A model generated the notes under the pieces. It had not been told where the DNA came from. It ran no database searches and was given only the letters and a program-made list of their open reading frames with translations. Below are positions 39,482-47,391 of a DNA stretch of 64,000 nucleotides, in pieces; within the stretch, counting starts at the first letter, position 1; each line of letters opens with the position of its first letter. Source of the DNA: a virus; the IMG/VR virus record IMGVR_UViG_3300018018_000001, positions 117,622-181,621 of that record. One strand, given 5' to 3'. The translations under genes and the position numbers were made by a program.

Positions 39482-40089
39482 TGAATAGAGATGTGGTAAA
39501 GGAGTATCAGGGGGAAGTGGAATTTTTTTGTAAGAATATTAGGGGAGTTATTAATCACCTGGATTCTGTCTATTCCATGAAAGATATTGAGAATGACTTA
39601 TGGGTATTAGTTTTTGAAACTGTCAGGGATTATGGGGATGCTGTGAATATATTCCTCATTAGAAAACGGTTCCGTAACCATTTGATTAGACTTCTTAGGG
39701 GGCGTGCAGTCAGAATAAATGTCCTTCCCAAAATACAAGATAATGGAGAGATGGTAGACATTATTGAAAATTCAATTGAGGCTTTATACTCTCATTTTAT
39801 CCATACCCCTGATGATATTTTTGATGGTAATGAACTCTTGAGGTTGGTTGACTCCTGGGTTTCGGAACAGGATGATAATACAAAGAGGGTTATAAGGGAA
39901 CTCCTTACCCCCTCCCCTGAAGTTCTGGAGAAGTGGGAAGAGATAGCAAAAAAGACTAAGATGTATAGAAATTGTAAGAGAATTCCCGCTTCTGTAGTAT
40001 CTAGGATTCTTGGAATAAAATTCAGGGAACATGTTAGAATAATGAGAAATATGAAAAACTATTTGAGAATGAAGGGTTATGAGGTATGA
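39481..40089 (+). CDS. Possible divergent sigma-70-family factor
   Basis: 202 residues. MKDIENDLWVLVFETVRDYG...RKRFRNHLIRLLRGRAVRI (about 33-78) looks like sigma region 2 (acidic DLxQE-type helix then an Arg-rich helix ending in LRxR). The C-terminus, RIPASVVSRILGIKFREHVRIMRNMKNYL (about 167-196), looks like the region 4 helix-turn-helix. I infer a sigma-like protein; it could instead be another small DNA-binding protein. It would be a natural partner for the FliA-type promoters in this window. Confidence 0.45.
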   Translation: MNRDVVKEYQGEVEFFCKNIRGVINHLDSVYSMKDIENDLWVLVFETVRDYGDAVNIFLIRKRFRNHLIRLLRGRAVRINVLPKIQDNGEMVDIIENSIEALYSHFIHTPDDIFDGNELLRLVDSWVSEQDDNTKRVIRELLTPSPEVLEKWEEIAKKTKMYRNCKRIPASVVSRILGIKFREHVRIMRNMKNYLRMKGYEV

Positions 40090-40090
40090 A

Positions 40091-40837
40091 ATGATTGAAA
40101 AAATGAAACATGATAGTCTTGGGAATCGGATGAAGATGTATGAAAATACTTATCGCTATCATCTTCTCCGAAAAGTGCCTGTAATTGTTCGTGTAGATGG
40201 TAGAGCTTTTCATTCTCTTACCCGACATATGAGTAAACCTTTTGATCCTGGATTTATGGATTCAATGATTTCTGCTGCTATCCATACTGCTGAGGGTATG
40301 CAGGGATTCAAGCTTGGTTACGTTCAATCTGATGAGTCTTCATTTCTTCTCCATGATTTTGACCATGATGAAACTGAGGCTTGGTTTGATTACAATATTA
40401 ATAAGGTTGTTAGCATTTCAGCTTCTACAATGTCTGTTTATTTTAATTTAGCTTTGAGCCGTTATACCCAAGATTTTGGGAGTCTGGGGGTTTTTGACGG
40501 TCGATCTCATAATATTCCTAATGAAGATACTCCCAATTATTTCTTCTGGAGGTATCAGGATTGCAAGAGGAATAGCCTTCAGATGTATTGTCAGTCATTC
40601 TTTTCTCACAAGCAATTGCATGGTAAGGGGTGGTCAGATCAACATGTAATGCTTCATGGGATTGGAAAGAATTGGACTACTGGCCTCTCTTGGAGAGAGA
40701 AAAATGGGACGTTCATTTTTCCAGGTGGGAAAACTTCAAATGACTTTGTAAATCCAAATTATTATGATATTGATTACATGCAAATAGATAAATGGATTAA
40801 TAAAAATCCTTTTAAGGTGGAGGCCAGTAATGGGTGA
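40091..40837 (+). CDS. Thg1-like protein (tRNA-His guanylyltransferase family)
   Basis: 248 residues from ATG 40091 with GAGG just upstream (ATG 40079 is also open). VPVIVRVDGRAFHSLTRHMSKPFDPGFMDSM...GFKLGYVQSDESSFLLHDF...KVVSISASTMSVYFN gives the two-metal Asp site and the SDE motif of the Thg1/TLP family, which add nucleotides in the 3' to 5' direction. In bacteria such proteins repair tRNA 5' ends. With the CCA-adding enzyme, RNA ligase (53090) and RlaP (48010), it suggests tRNA repair. Confidence 0.9.
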   Translation: MIEKMKHDSLGNRMKMYENTYRYHLLRKVPVIVRVDGRAFHSLTRHMSKPFDPGFMDSMISAAIHTAEGMQGFKLGYVQSDESSFLLHDFDHDETEAWFDYNINKVVSISASTMSVYFNLALSRYTQDFGSLGVFDGRSHNIPNEDTPNYFFWRYQDCKRNSLQMYCQSFFSHKQLHGKGWSDQHVMLHGIGKNWTTGLSWREKNGTFIFPGGKTSNDFVNPNYYDIDYMQIDKWINKNPFKVEASNG

Positions 40838-41054
40838 TGGTGCTGATGATGCAATGGAAAGGGATTTTGATTCCTATTGGGAAGAGGGTTTTCGTGATCC
40901 AGATGATTGCCCTGAATATGTTCCTTCCCAACCCCGTTATGCTGGTGATCCATGTCCCAAAGGTTGTGATGGTACTTTGGTATTGAGAAAGAATAGGACC
41001 ACTGGGGTTGAATTTTTAGGATGTTCTTCATTCCCTAAGTGTAAGGGATATTAA
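40830..41054 (+). CDS. Topoisomerase-type zinc-finger protein
   Basis: 74 residues. Acidic N-terminus, then CPKGCDGTLVLRKNRTTGVEFLGCSSFPKCKGY, the four-cysteine zinc finger found at the C-terminus of type IA topoisomerases. Here it stands alone. DNA binding is inferred. Overlaps the Thg1-like gene by 8 bases. Confidence 0.75.
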   Translation: MGDGADDAMERDFDSYWEEGFRDPDDCPEYVPSQPRYAGDPCPKGCDGTLVLRKNRTTGVEFLGCSSFPKCKGY

Positions 41055-41070
41055 TAAAAAGGAGGAAAGT

Positions 41071-41286
41071 ATGGAAGGTATGAAAAGAATTAAATTAGGA
41101 ATGCTATGTGTTCTGTTGCTGGCCATGATGTTTATGGCTAACTCTTGTGGAAGCTGTTCAAGAGGAATAGCTAACCTTACAGGCTATGATAAAATTTGTA
41201 TAGATGGGGTGGAGTATCTTCAGTTTCCCTCTGGAGTTACCCCGGCATATTTCCCTGATGGAAGAATAAAGACTTGTGGTAAATGA
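41071..41286 (+). CDS. Small lipoprotein
   Basis: 71 residues. Signal MKRIKLGMLCVLLLAMMFMANSCGSC with a lipobox-like ANSC; cleavage before Cys. The mature part is short with a conserved-looking GVEYLQFPSGVTPAYFPDGRIKTC, and two cysteines may pair. Envelope location inferred; AAGGAGG upstream. Confidence 0.6.
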   Translation: MEGMKRIKLGMLCVLLLAMMFMANSCGSCSRGIANLTGYDKICIDGVEYLQFPSGVTPAYFPDGRIKTCGK

Positions 41287-41669
41287 GAGTGGACTTACAA
41301 ACTCTAAAAAATAAAGCCATAGAGATTTCTAAGGAATCTCCTCATCGAATAAAGATGGGAGCAGCTATCTTTAAGGGGAAGAGGTTAATATCCTTGGGGT
41401 ATAATCATCCCTTGAAATCGGCTAAGCATCTTCATCCCCGATACCAGAGATGGAAGGGAAGTATTCACGCTGAGGTGGATGCAATACTTAAAGCCAAGAC
41501 TGATTTGACCCGTTGCAGTATTATAGTGGTTAGGGTTAATCGGTTTGGGATATTTAGGACTGCTAAGCCTTGTGAACGATGCCTTTCATATATTGAGGCA
41601 GTGGGCATAAAGAAAGTTTATTACACAAGTAACTATTGTGAATTCTTTTTGGAAGAAATATCCTTATAG
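41283..41669 (+). CDS. Cytidine/deoxycytidylate deaminase-like protein
   Basis: 128 residues. The zinc-deaminase motifs are intact: HAEVDAI (H-A-E, about 60-62) and PCERC (about 98-102), with GAAIFKGKRLISLGYNH before and SYIEAVGIKKVYYTS after. Acts on cytosine in a nucleotide or nucleic acid; the length and order resemble phage dCMP-deaminase-like proteins. May feed the nucleotide pool for replication. Confidence 0.82.
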   Translation: MRVDLQTLKNKAIEISKESPHRIKMGAAIFKGKRLISLGYNHPLKSAKHLHPRYQRWKGSIHAEVDAILKAKTDLTRCSIIVVRVNRFGIFRTAKPCERCLSYIEAVGIKKVYYTSNYCEFFLEEISL

Positions 41670-41678
41670 GAGGGCAGA

Positions 41679-41921
41679 ATGAGATTTCAGGAAGCTAAAG
41701 AAAAATTGGAGTCCATGATTGGGGAAAGATATAGCCATATATCTTATAAGCTAACCTTTTGTAATAAATATAATCCCCCACTTGTTGAATCTCAATGTGA
41801 GGTTTACGTGGAAGGTTTTGGGATAATTTTTGCACCTACTTGGGAAAAGGTTTTTGACCAATTGAATTCCGTTATGGAGGGAAGGAAACCACCCAAGACA
41901 GAAGAGATACCTGAAATATGA
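41679..41921 (+). CDS. Hypothetical protein
   Basis: 80 residues, ATG with AGGAGGG upstream. YSHISYKLTFCNKYNPPLVESQCEVYVEGFGIIFAPTWEKVFDQL is a small strand-rich domain seen in phages next to nucleotide genes. No named family. Overlaps NADAR by 4 bases. Confidence 0.6.
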   Translation: MRFQEAKEKLESMIGERYSHISYKLTFCNKYNPPLVESQCEVYVEGFGIIFAPTWEKVFDQLNSVMEGRKPPKTEEIPEI

Positions 41922-42268
41922 TTACCCAAATAACAAGATATAGGGGGGATAAAAGATTCCTCTCTAACTTTTATGAGATTGGGATTTATTATAAGGGGGT
42001 TACTTATAAGACCCTTGAACATGCGTTCCAAGCACAAAAGACTTTGAGCCTATCCGAAAAGGCTTGGGTAGCAATAGCGGAAAAGCCTGGGGATGCCAAG
42101 TATAGAGGTAGCCAGGTTCATGTAAGAGAGGATTGGGATCAGGTTAAGGATGGGATCATGCTTGACCTCTTGAAAATAAAATTCTCTAATTCTGAATTGC
42201 TGAGGAAGCTTAAAGAGACAGGTAATTCCGAATTGATTGAGGGTAACTATTGGCATGATAATTGGTAA
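41918..42268 (+). CDS. NADAR-family protein (YbiA-like)
   Basis: 116 residues. RFLSNFYEIGIYYKGVTYKTLEHAFQAQKTL...VREDWDQVKDGIMLDLLKIKFSNSELLRKLKETGNSELIEGNYWHDNW matches NADAR, a fold that handles ADP-ribose or NAD-derived adducts and is linked to reversing ADP-ribosylation. It ends just at the W-x-D-x-W motif. A role in counteracting host NAD- or ADP-ribose-based defence is an inference. Confidence 0.88.
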   Translation: MITQITRYRGDKRFLSNFYEIGIYYKGVTYKTLEHAFQAQKTLSLSEKAWVAIAEKPGDAKYRGSQVHVREDWDQVKDGIMLDLLKIKFSNSELLRKLKETGNSELIEGNYWHDNW

Positions 42269-42386
42269 ATTGTTTGAGGTTCGTTCAAAAAGTTTAATAA
42301 AAAATCCTCATTATGATATTTTAAATTACCAAGGGTATAGTGAGGAGGAAGCTGTGGCTACTTTTATGGAAAGTGAGGATACATGA
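42255..42386 (+). CDS. Small hypothetical protein
   Basis: 43 residues from ATG 42255, inside the end of NADAR. MIIGKLFEVRSKSLIKNPHYDIL then an acidic end. No family recognised; supported by the chain of small overlaps on both sides. Confidence 0.45.
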   Translation: MIIGKLFEVRSKSLIKNPHYDILNYQGYSEEEAVATFMESEDT

Positions 42387-42508
42387 AAAGACTTACAGGG
42401 GGAATTGATATAGTTCCTTTTATCACCGTGTTTCTTTATGGCCTTTTCGTACTTGTTTTAATGGTGGCAATCTATTCTGCTATTTCCAAGTTAAAAAGAA
42501 AAAGATAG
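42383..42508 (+). CDS. Small membrane protein
   Basis: 41 residues (ATGA overlap). One helix, IVPFITVFLYGLFVLVLMVAIYSAI, then a very basic end (KLKRKR). Single inner-membrane helix expected. No family recognised. Confidence 0.5.
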   Translation: MKRLTGGIDIVPFITVFLYGLFVLVLMVAIYSAISKLKRKR

Positions 42509-42517
42509 GAATTTTTA

Positions 42518-43948
42518 ATGGAATTACGATATAACTTTCCCGAAATGGAAAATCGGATTTCAACTGCATATGCTTGCTTTTGTTTCGAGCATGGTAAGGG
42601 CCAAGCTAGTGAGGGTACTAAAACTGAACTGTATGAGGCAATAAAAGTCCTTACAGATGTCATTCTGCAGGATAGAAACCTGAATACGAAGAGGATGAAT
42701 AAAGAGGAAATCGCTTATGAGTACACGGTGGATTTGTATGAAAGGTTAGTGACTGGGGCTCTCAAGCCCAAAAGAAGAGATGGTTTGTTGTGGGGTCCTC
42801 TTGATCGCTTTGCCTGGAATGAATACATAAGACAGAATATAAAACGGACGATAGATAATATGGGAAAGAATACTCTATGGTCTGACATAATAATAGAGCT
42901 TGATGCTGTCCCCAGTGAAGAGGATTTAAAGGACCGTACTCAAGATGTTTGGTTTGAAAAGGAAGATTCATTAAACACAAATATTGACAAGGATAAATTA
43001 TCGGTTAAGATTTATAAATATCTTCAGGGTTTTTATGTGGATGAGGAAATAAACAGGCTTTGGCCTTTGGCATCGGAATTATATTTCAGAGATGGGGATA
43101 AAGCTATTCCTGATAATCTTCCTGATTACATAACCAATTTCATGAGAATTGGTTTAGGGGGAGCACGTAGGTTGGCTAAGCAATACAATATAAGATTCCC
43201 CCTGGATGAGGTTTCAGTCAAGGCCCTTAAACAGGCCGAAAAGTCCATGGCTTTCTCTACCCTGTTCCTTTCCGAAGTAATTGATGAGAAACAGATTGAC
43301 AGAAATTTATTACTGGCTTGTGATATCAATACCCTTTATACTTTGTCCCATTTATCAGGGGGGAGAAAGGTTGAGATCCCTACCATTAGGAAACTGGAGA
43401 GCGTTCAAGCGGCTGTTAAAATAGTTTCCAGAATGATAATAGATGGTAAGAATTTCCCGGATCTTAGGTATGAGAAGGGCAAGGAAAAACTGGATGGATT
43501 GATAGATTTAACGGTAGGGGAGTTTAATCTCATATTTGCGAATAAAAAGGATACACGCTATATTGCCTCAAAAATGATTGAAACCTATAACTTACATCCT
43601 TATGATACTAAAGGAGATCCTACAATTGACCTCCTGATTGTGGCAAGCAAGGCCCTTAACACGGTAGCGGCCCGATTACCTGATGCAGTGGATAAAAGTG
43701 TCCCTCTTAAGGATAGAATCAGGATGTTTAATGCTCTGGGTAGTATGCAGAGCAAGCTTTTGACAAGAACATCCAAGGCTTACAAATCTATACCTGAAAA
43801 GATGTTTTCTGATGATTTGAATAAGTCAAAAAACATTAATGTTATTGAGAAGTTAAAAGAGAATATCCAGAAGGGAATTGAGTCTGGAGCACCATCTTTT
43901 TTGATAAAAAAAGAGGAAGCAATGATAATTTTAAGGCTTTTGGACTAA
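42518..43948 (+). CDS. Large helical protein with sigma-region-2-like N-terminus
   Basis: 476 residues. Near 62-115: EEIAYEYTVDLYERLVTG...RFAWNEYIRQNIKRTIDNMGK resembles sigma region 2 (helix-loop-helix with a Tyr-Ile-Arg-x-x-Ile core). The rest is helical and not recognised; near 290-320 is RKVEIPTIRKLESVQAAVKIV, and no HNH or ATPase motif is seen. It might be a phage transcription factor, but the similarity is weak. It ends at the start of a FliA-type promoter. Confidence 0.6.
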   Translation: MELRYNFPEMENRISTAYACFCFEHGKGQASEGTKTELYEAIKVLTDVILQDRNLNTKRMNKEEIAYEYTVDLYERLVTGALKPKRRDGLLWGPLDRFAWNEYIRQNIKRTIDNMGKNTLWSDIIIELDAVPSEEDLKDRTQDVWFEKEDSLNTNIDKDKLSVKIYKYLQGFYVDEEINRLWPLASELYFRDGDKAIPDNLPDYITNFMRIGLGGARRLAKQYNIRFPLDEVSVKALKQAEKSMAFSTLFLSEVIDEKQIDRNLLLACDINTLYTLSHLSGGRKVEIPTIRKLESVQAAVKIVSRMIIDGKNFPDLRYEKGKEKLDGLIDLTVGEFNLIFANKKDTRYIASKMIETYNLHPYDTKGDPTIDLLIVASKALNTVAARLPDAVDKSVPLKDRIRMFNALGSMQSKLLTRTSKAYKSIPEKMFSDDLNKSKNINVIEKLKENIQKGIESGAPSFLIKKEEAMIILRLLD

Positions 43949-43978
43949 ACTTTTCCCTAGAAAGTGCCGAAGAGACAT
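43946..43978 (+). promoter_or_regulatory. Sigma-28 (FliA)-type promoter
   Basis: TAAACTTT at 43946 and GCCGAAGA at 43966-43973 (12-base spacer), then AAAGGGAGG and ATG 43995. Confidence 0.72.
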
Positions 43979-43994
43979 TCAAAGGGAGGATAAA

Positions 43995-44138
43995 ATGACC
44001 CCCAACAGAATTCATGAGTGGATTGACAAGTTAATCAAAAAAGAGATAGATTCAAGGGAAATTATTGAGGCAGAAATAGTGGAAGTGTGTGAATTTAAGC
44101 TATTAACTGCTCCTAAAAGGATTGACATTTACGTTTAG
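43995..44138 (+). CDS. Small hypothetical protein
   Basis: 47 residues directly behind a FliA-type promoter with GGGAGG. MTPNRIHEWIDKLIKKEIDSREIIEAEIVEV, then a short strand. No family recognised; the promoter and ribosome site support it. Confidence 0.6.
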   Translation: MTPNRIHEWIDKLIKKEIDSREIIEAEIVEVCEFKLLTAPKRIDIYV

Positions 44139-44149
44139 GGAGGGATATT

Positions 44150-44236
44150 ATGAGCAAGATTTGGTGTTATTTATTAATTAATATTGCTGCGTTTTTGTAC
44201 GGATTTTATATTCTCTATCCACTCTGTAGTCATTAA
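44150..44236 (+). CDS. Very small membrane protein
   Basis: 28 residues, WCYLLINIAAFLYGFYILY. GGGAGGGA upstream of ATG 44150. One membrane helix. No family recognised. Confidence 0.45.
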   Translation: MSKIWCYLLINIAAFLYGFYILYPLCSH

Positions 44237-44246
44237 GGAGGGTACA

Positions 44247-44348
44247 ATGAATGGCACATTGACTGGCAATTTTGTTACAGGAATATTTGTAGGTTTAGGA
44301 CTCGCAGGAATAGCTTTAGGTGTGCTGAGGCTATTTGGTATTATTTAA
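44247..44348 (+). CDS. Very small membrane protein
   Basis: 33 residues, FVTGIFVGLGLAGIALGVLRLFGII, a Gly-rich helix. AAGGAGGG upstream of ATG. One membrane helix; the Gly spacing would allow helix packing. No family recognised. Confidence 0.5.
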   Translation: MNGTLTGNFVTGIFVGLGLAGIALGVLRLFGII

Positions 44349-44353
44349 GGAGA

Positions 44354-44443
44354 ATGATCATGATATTCGATATTTTCCTATATGGCTTTGCCGTTAACTG
44401 TGTGTTTTTCCTAATCGGGGGAAGAGTAAGTGGTTTGTTTTAA
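44354..44443 (+). CDS. Very small membrane protein
   Basis: 29 residues, IFDIFLYGFAVNCVFFLIGGRV. AAGGAG upstream of ATG 44354. Overlaps the start of the next gene by 14 bases. Third tiny membrane protein in a row here. Confidence 0.45.
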   Translation: MIMIFDIFLYGFAVNCVFFLIGGRVSGLF

Positions 44444-44738
44444 TTGTAACTTTGATATTCCCATAACTGCCGAAAATTATGCAGAGGTTGTGGAATGTCC
44501 CTCTTGCCATGCCCTCTACTCAGAGATGGTTTCTTTTAAAGACTCTCTTGCCTTTGTCCTTCTCGAATACCGTGAAGGAAAAATTCTCTATGAAGATGTT
44601 AGGGCCTTTTATTTTACTGTTTTGATTTCCAAGGAGGATAATCTCTACCTGGATTCCCGTAAAGGGTGGTTTGATCCAGTGACAAAGAAGATGGTTCATC
44701 GTGAGGATATAGAGGGGTTGGAGGAAAATTTAGAATGA
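44430..44738 (+). CDS. Small zinc-ribbon protein
   Basis: 102 residues from GTG 44430 with GGGGGAAGAG upstream. CFNCNF and CPSCHAL (about 3-28) make a zinc-ribbon head; the rest (SLAFVLLEYREGKILYEDVRAFYFTVL) is a separate helical part. No family recognised. Confidence 0.6.
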   Translation: MVCFNCNFDIPITAENYAEVVECPSCHALYSEMVSFKDSLAFVLLEYREGKILYEDVRAFYFTVLISKEDNLYLDSRKGWFDPVTKKMVHREDIEGLEENLE

Positions 44739-45178
44739 CTTATGACACTGTTCAAAGAAGAGAATATCATTTGAAAAATAAAGAAAAAGAAAATTCCTAT
44801 AGTAAAAAATATTATTGGGATAATACAGAAAGGGAAAAATCTCAATCTATTAAAAGATATAAGGATTTATATGAGGGGGTATTGAATCATTATGGACACC
44901 AATGCCCAATATGTGGGAGCATGGAAAAACTTGGAGTAGATCATATTGGTGGATGGAATGGTAATGGTAAGTATTTAGATGGTCATCAGCTTTGGTTTTG
45001 GCTTAAGAAAAATAATTACCCAAAAGAATTTCGTATTCTTTGCCGGAAATGTAATTTATTAGATGGTTATCTGAGGAAACATAAAAGACTTGGGATTAAT
45101 GGAATTGATGCATTGATAAAATTAAAAAATAAGGAAGATTTTTCTCTTGAAGAGGAAATAAAAGTAAAAAAAGAGTAA
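44735..45178 (+). CDS. HNH homing endonuclease (DHYGH family)
   Basis: 147 residues, ATGA overlap with the previous stop. LNHYGHQCPICGS, VDHIGGWNGNGKY, WLKKNNYPKEFRILCRKCNLLDGYLR and GINGIDALI. Same family as 20564, 37385 and 57555. Ends just before a FliA-type promoter. Confidence 0.9.
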   Translation: MTYDTVQRREYHLKNKEKENSYSKKYYWDNTEREKSQSIKRYKDLYEGVLNHYGHQCPICGSMEKLGVDHIGGWNGNGKYLDGHQLWFWLKKNNYPKEFRILCRKCNLLDGYLRKHKRLGINGIDALIKLKNKEDFSLEEEIKVKKE

Positions 45179-45185
45179 AAAGTGC

Positions 45186-45218
45186 TAAACTTTTTCTGCA
45201 GACTTGACGAAAAGACTG
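45186..45218 (+). promoter_or_regulatory. Sigma-28 (FliA)-type promoter, weaker match
   Basis: TAAACTTT at 45186 and GACGAAAA at 45206-45213 (12-base spacer). The second box is the weakest of the set. Lies 170 bases before the signal-peptide protein, with a leader between. Confidence 0.55.
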
Positions 45219-45384
45219 ACAGAAAGGCTCACATATTAGTTACCTGATTCATTACTACTTAAATTAAGCCAGGAAGGAGGTGGTGATGAAATGGTTGGTA
45301 AAGTGGTAATGAGGATAGTGACTAATGAAAGTGGCCAAAATAAACGCTCTTCGGAGCGAAAAAACCAAAAAAGGAGATAGTACA
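45219..45384 (+). other. Leader with UUCG hairpin upstream of the secreted protein
   Basis: No solid gene. A strong ribosome site (GGAGGTGGTG) precedes a 7-codon frame at about 45287 that could be a leader peptide. A perfect hairpin, CGCTC-TTCG-GAGCG, is at 45345-45358, about 10 bases before the AAAGGAG of the next gene; it may control translation or RNA stability. Confidence 0.4.
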
Positions 45385-46056
45385 ATGAAGAAGATGTTTG
45401 CTTTGATTTTAGCGTTGGTGATGGTGGCCTTTGCGGGTTCCGCTATGGCTTGTGGATTTGGCCAGGATTGTGGCCTTGATTACAGTGGTATTACTATTAC
45501 TGGAAACGCCAGCCAGTCAAGTCTGGGGCAGATTTCCAAGAGTATTGGTACTGGTGCCAACGGAGCGGGTGCTGGTGCAAGTTTTGACCAGACTAGCACT
45601 GGAACCTATACCGCCACCTTCAGCGGGAAAGACAAGCTGAATGCTGATGGACAGGCTGCTGCTGATGGTTTTGCCAAAATTACGAGTGACCTGGATAAAA
45701 TCTCTAACGGTTATCAGGCCAGTGTGAATGGAACCCTTAATAATTCCGCTGAGGCTCTTGTTACCTCTAATGGAACGTGCAAAGATATGAACGCTATTGC
45801 ACAGGGTACTGGAACCCTTAACACCGCCACGGTTGCTGGTATCGGCCTTGACACCCCCAATTATGTGTTAGGTACAACCTCAACTATAGGGACTTTCAAT
45901 TACGTAATTGATCCTACCAAGAGTGTTCAGGGATCTGGATATTTGAATGGTTCTGGAATGACCACGGTTCAAACGGTGGGCCGTGATGATGGTGGAATGC
46001 AGGTTTCTACTCATGCACAATCTAACGCAGGTGCAAGTGTAAAGCTGCTGAAGTAA
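45385..46056 (+). CDS. Secreted protein with Sec signal peptide
   Basis: 223 residues from ATG 45385 (AAAGGAG upstream). Signal: MKKMFALILALVMVAFAGSAMA, cleavage likely after AMA. The mature part is Gly-, Ser-, Thr- and Asn-rich with strand-like repeats (GITITGNASQSSLGQIS, GTYTATFSGKDKL, VQGSGYLNGSGMTTVQTVG), like a surface or fibre-type beta structure. No family recognised. Followed by a strong terminator, so probably a well-expressed exported protein. Confidence 0.75.
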   Translation: MKKMFALILALVMVAFAGSAMACGFGQDCGLDYSGITITGNASQSSLGQISKSIGTGANGAGAGASFDQTSTGTYTATFSGKDKLNADGQAAADGFAKITSDLDKISNGYQASVNGTLNNSAEALVTSNGTCKDMNAIAQGTGTLNTATVAGIGLDTPNYVLGTTSTIGTFNYVIDPTKSVQGSGYLNGSGMTTVQTVGRDDGGMQVSTHAQSNAGASVKLLK

Positions 46057-46075
46057 TTCCTTCATCAATTTGTTT

Positions 46076-46105
46076 TTGAGGGTGAGATATCTCACCCTCA
46101 ATTTT
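46076..46105 (+). terminator. Terminator-like palindrome
   Basis: TTGAGGGTGAGAT and ATCTCACCCTCAA form a perfect 13-base inverted repeat (46076-46101) followed by TTTT. Sits between two signal-peptide genes and could act on both strands. Confidence 0.65.
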
Positions 46106-46125
46106 ACAAAAGGAGAACGTGAAGT

Positions 46126-46962
46126 ATGAAAAGAATTGCTGTATTTTTTATTTTGATAATGCTGGTATTTGCACCGTCAGCTTTTTCTCAAACTGTTAGC
46201 GCAACAAATTCTGCACAGTCTCAGATTGGGATAGTTTCCAATCCAAGTATTACACAGAATTATCCTGCTGCTAATGAGGGACAAGGCCGATGGTTCGTAT
46301 CTCCAGTGCAACCCTACAATGCCCCTGTTCTTCCATATCTTGGCCCCTGGAGTTCTGGGTCCAATATCATTGAGGACTTGAGGGTATTGCCTGAAGTGAT
46401 TACAAGGGAACAGGCTTTGAAGATGTATAAGGGTGGGGTAGAGGCCAGAATTAGTAAAATGGCCGACTTTTCCTACCAGTTTGAAACCTGTAAACTGATG
46501 AATCAGTTACCCATGAAAGAGCTTCTAGCCAATGATGGGAAGCCTGTTGTTCAATTATTCCCAGTTTTGGACCAGAATGGGAAAGCCATTCTTGATAAGG
46601 ATGGTAAGCCCTTGATGCAGCAGAAGTCTGTCATGGTTCCCGATGAATCAAAATTCAAGAGGGTGGCCTTTATTTTCCTACAGGGAGATGCAAATGCTAC
46701 TACTGTTGACGTAATTGCTAAAGCCATTATCGAAGCTACCAATGATAATATGGGTGCTACTGGCATCTACCTAGTTAAGAAAGTAACTTCTACCGCTACC
46801 AGATCCACAGGATGGGGGGTAGGATTTAGTGGTGTTGCCGGACAACTTGGTGGCCAGGGTGCAACCAATTCTCAAGCTGGTGCCTTTGGTACAGGCTATA
46901 ACAGAGCCACTGCTGAACCTCTTTACAAAGAGGGGATGGTGGTATTAGCCGTTCAAGAGTAA
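46126..46962 (+). CDS. Secreted hypothetical protein with Sec signal peptide
   Basis: 278 residues. Signal MKRIAVFFILIMLVFAPSAFSQ. The first mature part is Gln-, Asn- and Pro-rich, then EDLRVLPEVITREQALKMYKGG, and a Gly-rich end (STGWGVGFSGVAGQLGGQG). The C-terminal GVGF...GQ region resembles proteins with outer-membrane or surface roles. No family recognised. Export from the cytoplasm is clear; function unknown. Confidence 0.72.
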   Translation: MKRIAVFFILIMLVFAPSAFSQTVSATNSAQSQIGIVSNPSITQNYPAANEGQGRWFVSPVQPYNAPVLPYLGPWSSGSNIIEDLRVLPEVITREQALKMYKGGVEARISKMADFSYQFETCKLMNQLPMKELLANDGKPVVQLFPVLDQNGKAILDKDGKPLMQQKSVMVPDESKFKRVAFIFLQGDANATTVDVIAKAIIEATNDNMGATGIYLVKKVTSTATRSTGWGVGFSGVAGQLGGQGATNSQAGAFGTGYNRATAEPLYKEGMVVLAVQE

Positions 46963-46969
46963 TTTAACA

Positions 46970-47251
46970 ATGAAAACACTATCTTGGGCCTTCATATTGG
47001 TAATTCTTTTAACCCCATCATTGGCCTTAGCGATAGACCAATGCTCTGATAACAGGGAAGTTAGAATACTGATGAGGGAAGTAAAGAATTGTCAGGATCT
47101 ATTATCCTCAGATAAAAGCCTTACGGCTAAAGCTAGGATGGACTTACAAAGTCATATATCCAAGACTACCAAGAAGGCCCAAGAGTTGTGTGCTGAAGAG
47201 AAAAGGATTAAGCTTGAAATACTGAAATCTAATATTATGGGTAAAAAATGA
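46970..47251 (+). CDS. Secreted small protein
   Basis: 93 residues. Signal MKTLSWAFILVILLTPSLALA. The mature part has cysteines at QCSDNREV, NCQDLL and LCAEEKR and helical charge (ARMDLQSHISKTTKKAQEL); disulfides possible in the periplasm. Starts 8 bases after the previous stop. Confidence 0.65.
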   Translation: MKTLSWAFILVILLTPSLALAIDQCSDNREVRILMREVKNCQDLLSSDKSLTAKARMDLQSHISKTTKKAQELCAEEKRIKLEILKSNIMGKK

Positions 47252-47391
47252 TTCTTAATTTTTTCCATGTTTATTATGTTCCTCTTAAGATGGTGTCTGA
47301 TTTGGTGGTAACTATTGTTGCCATATTAGGATTTTTCTACCTTAGGGGTGTCTATAAAATCCTAAAAAATCTTAACAAGAAAAAATTCTAA
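47248..47391 (+). CDS. Small membrane protein
   Basis: 47 residues (ATGA overlap). One helix, MVSDLVVTIVAILGFFYLRG, then a very basic end (VYKILKNLNKKKF). No family recognised. Confidence 0.5.
   Translation: MILNFFHVYYVPLKMVSDLVVTIVAILGFFYLRGVYKILKNLNKKKF

Noticed and set aside
45345-45358. Rho-independent terminator
   Set aside because: The UUCG hairpin is perfect but is followed by A residues on the + strand, and no minus-strand gene is seen that would use it.
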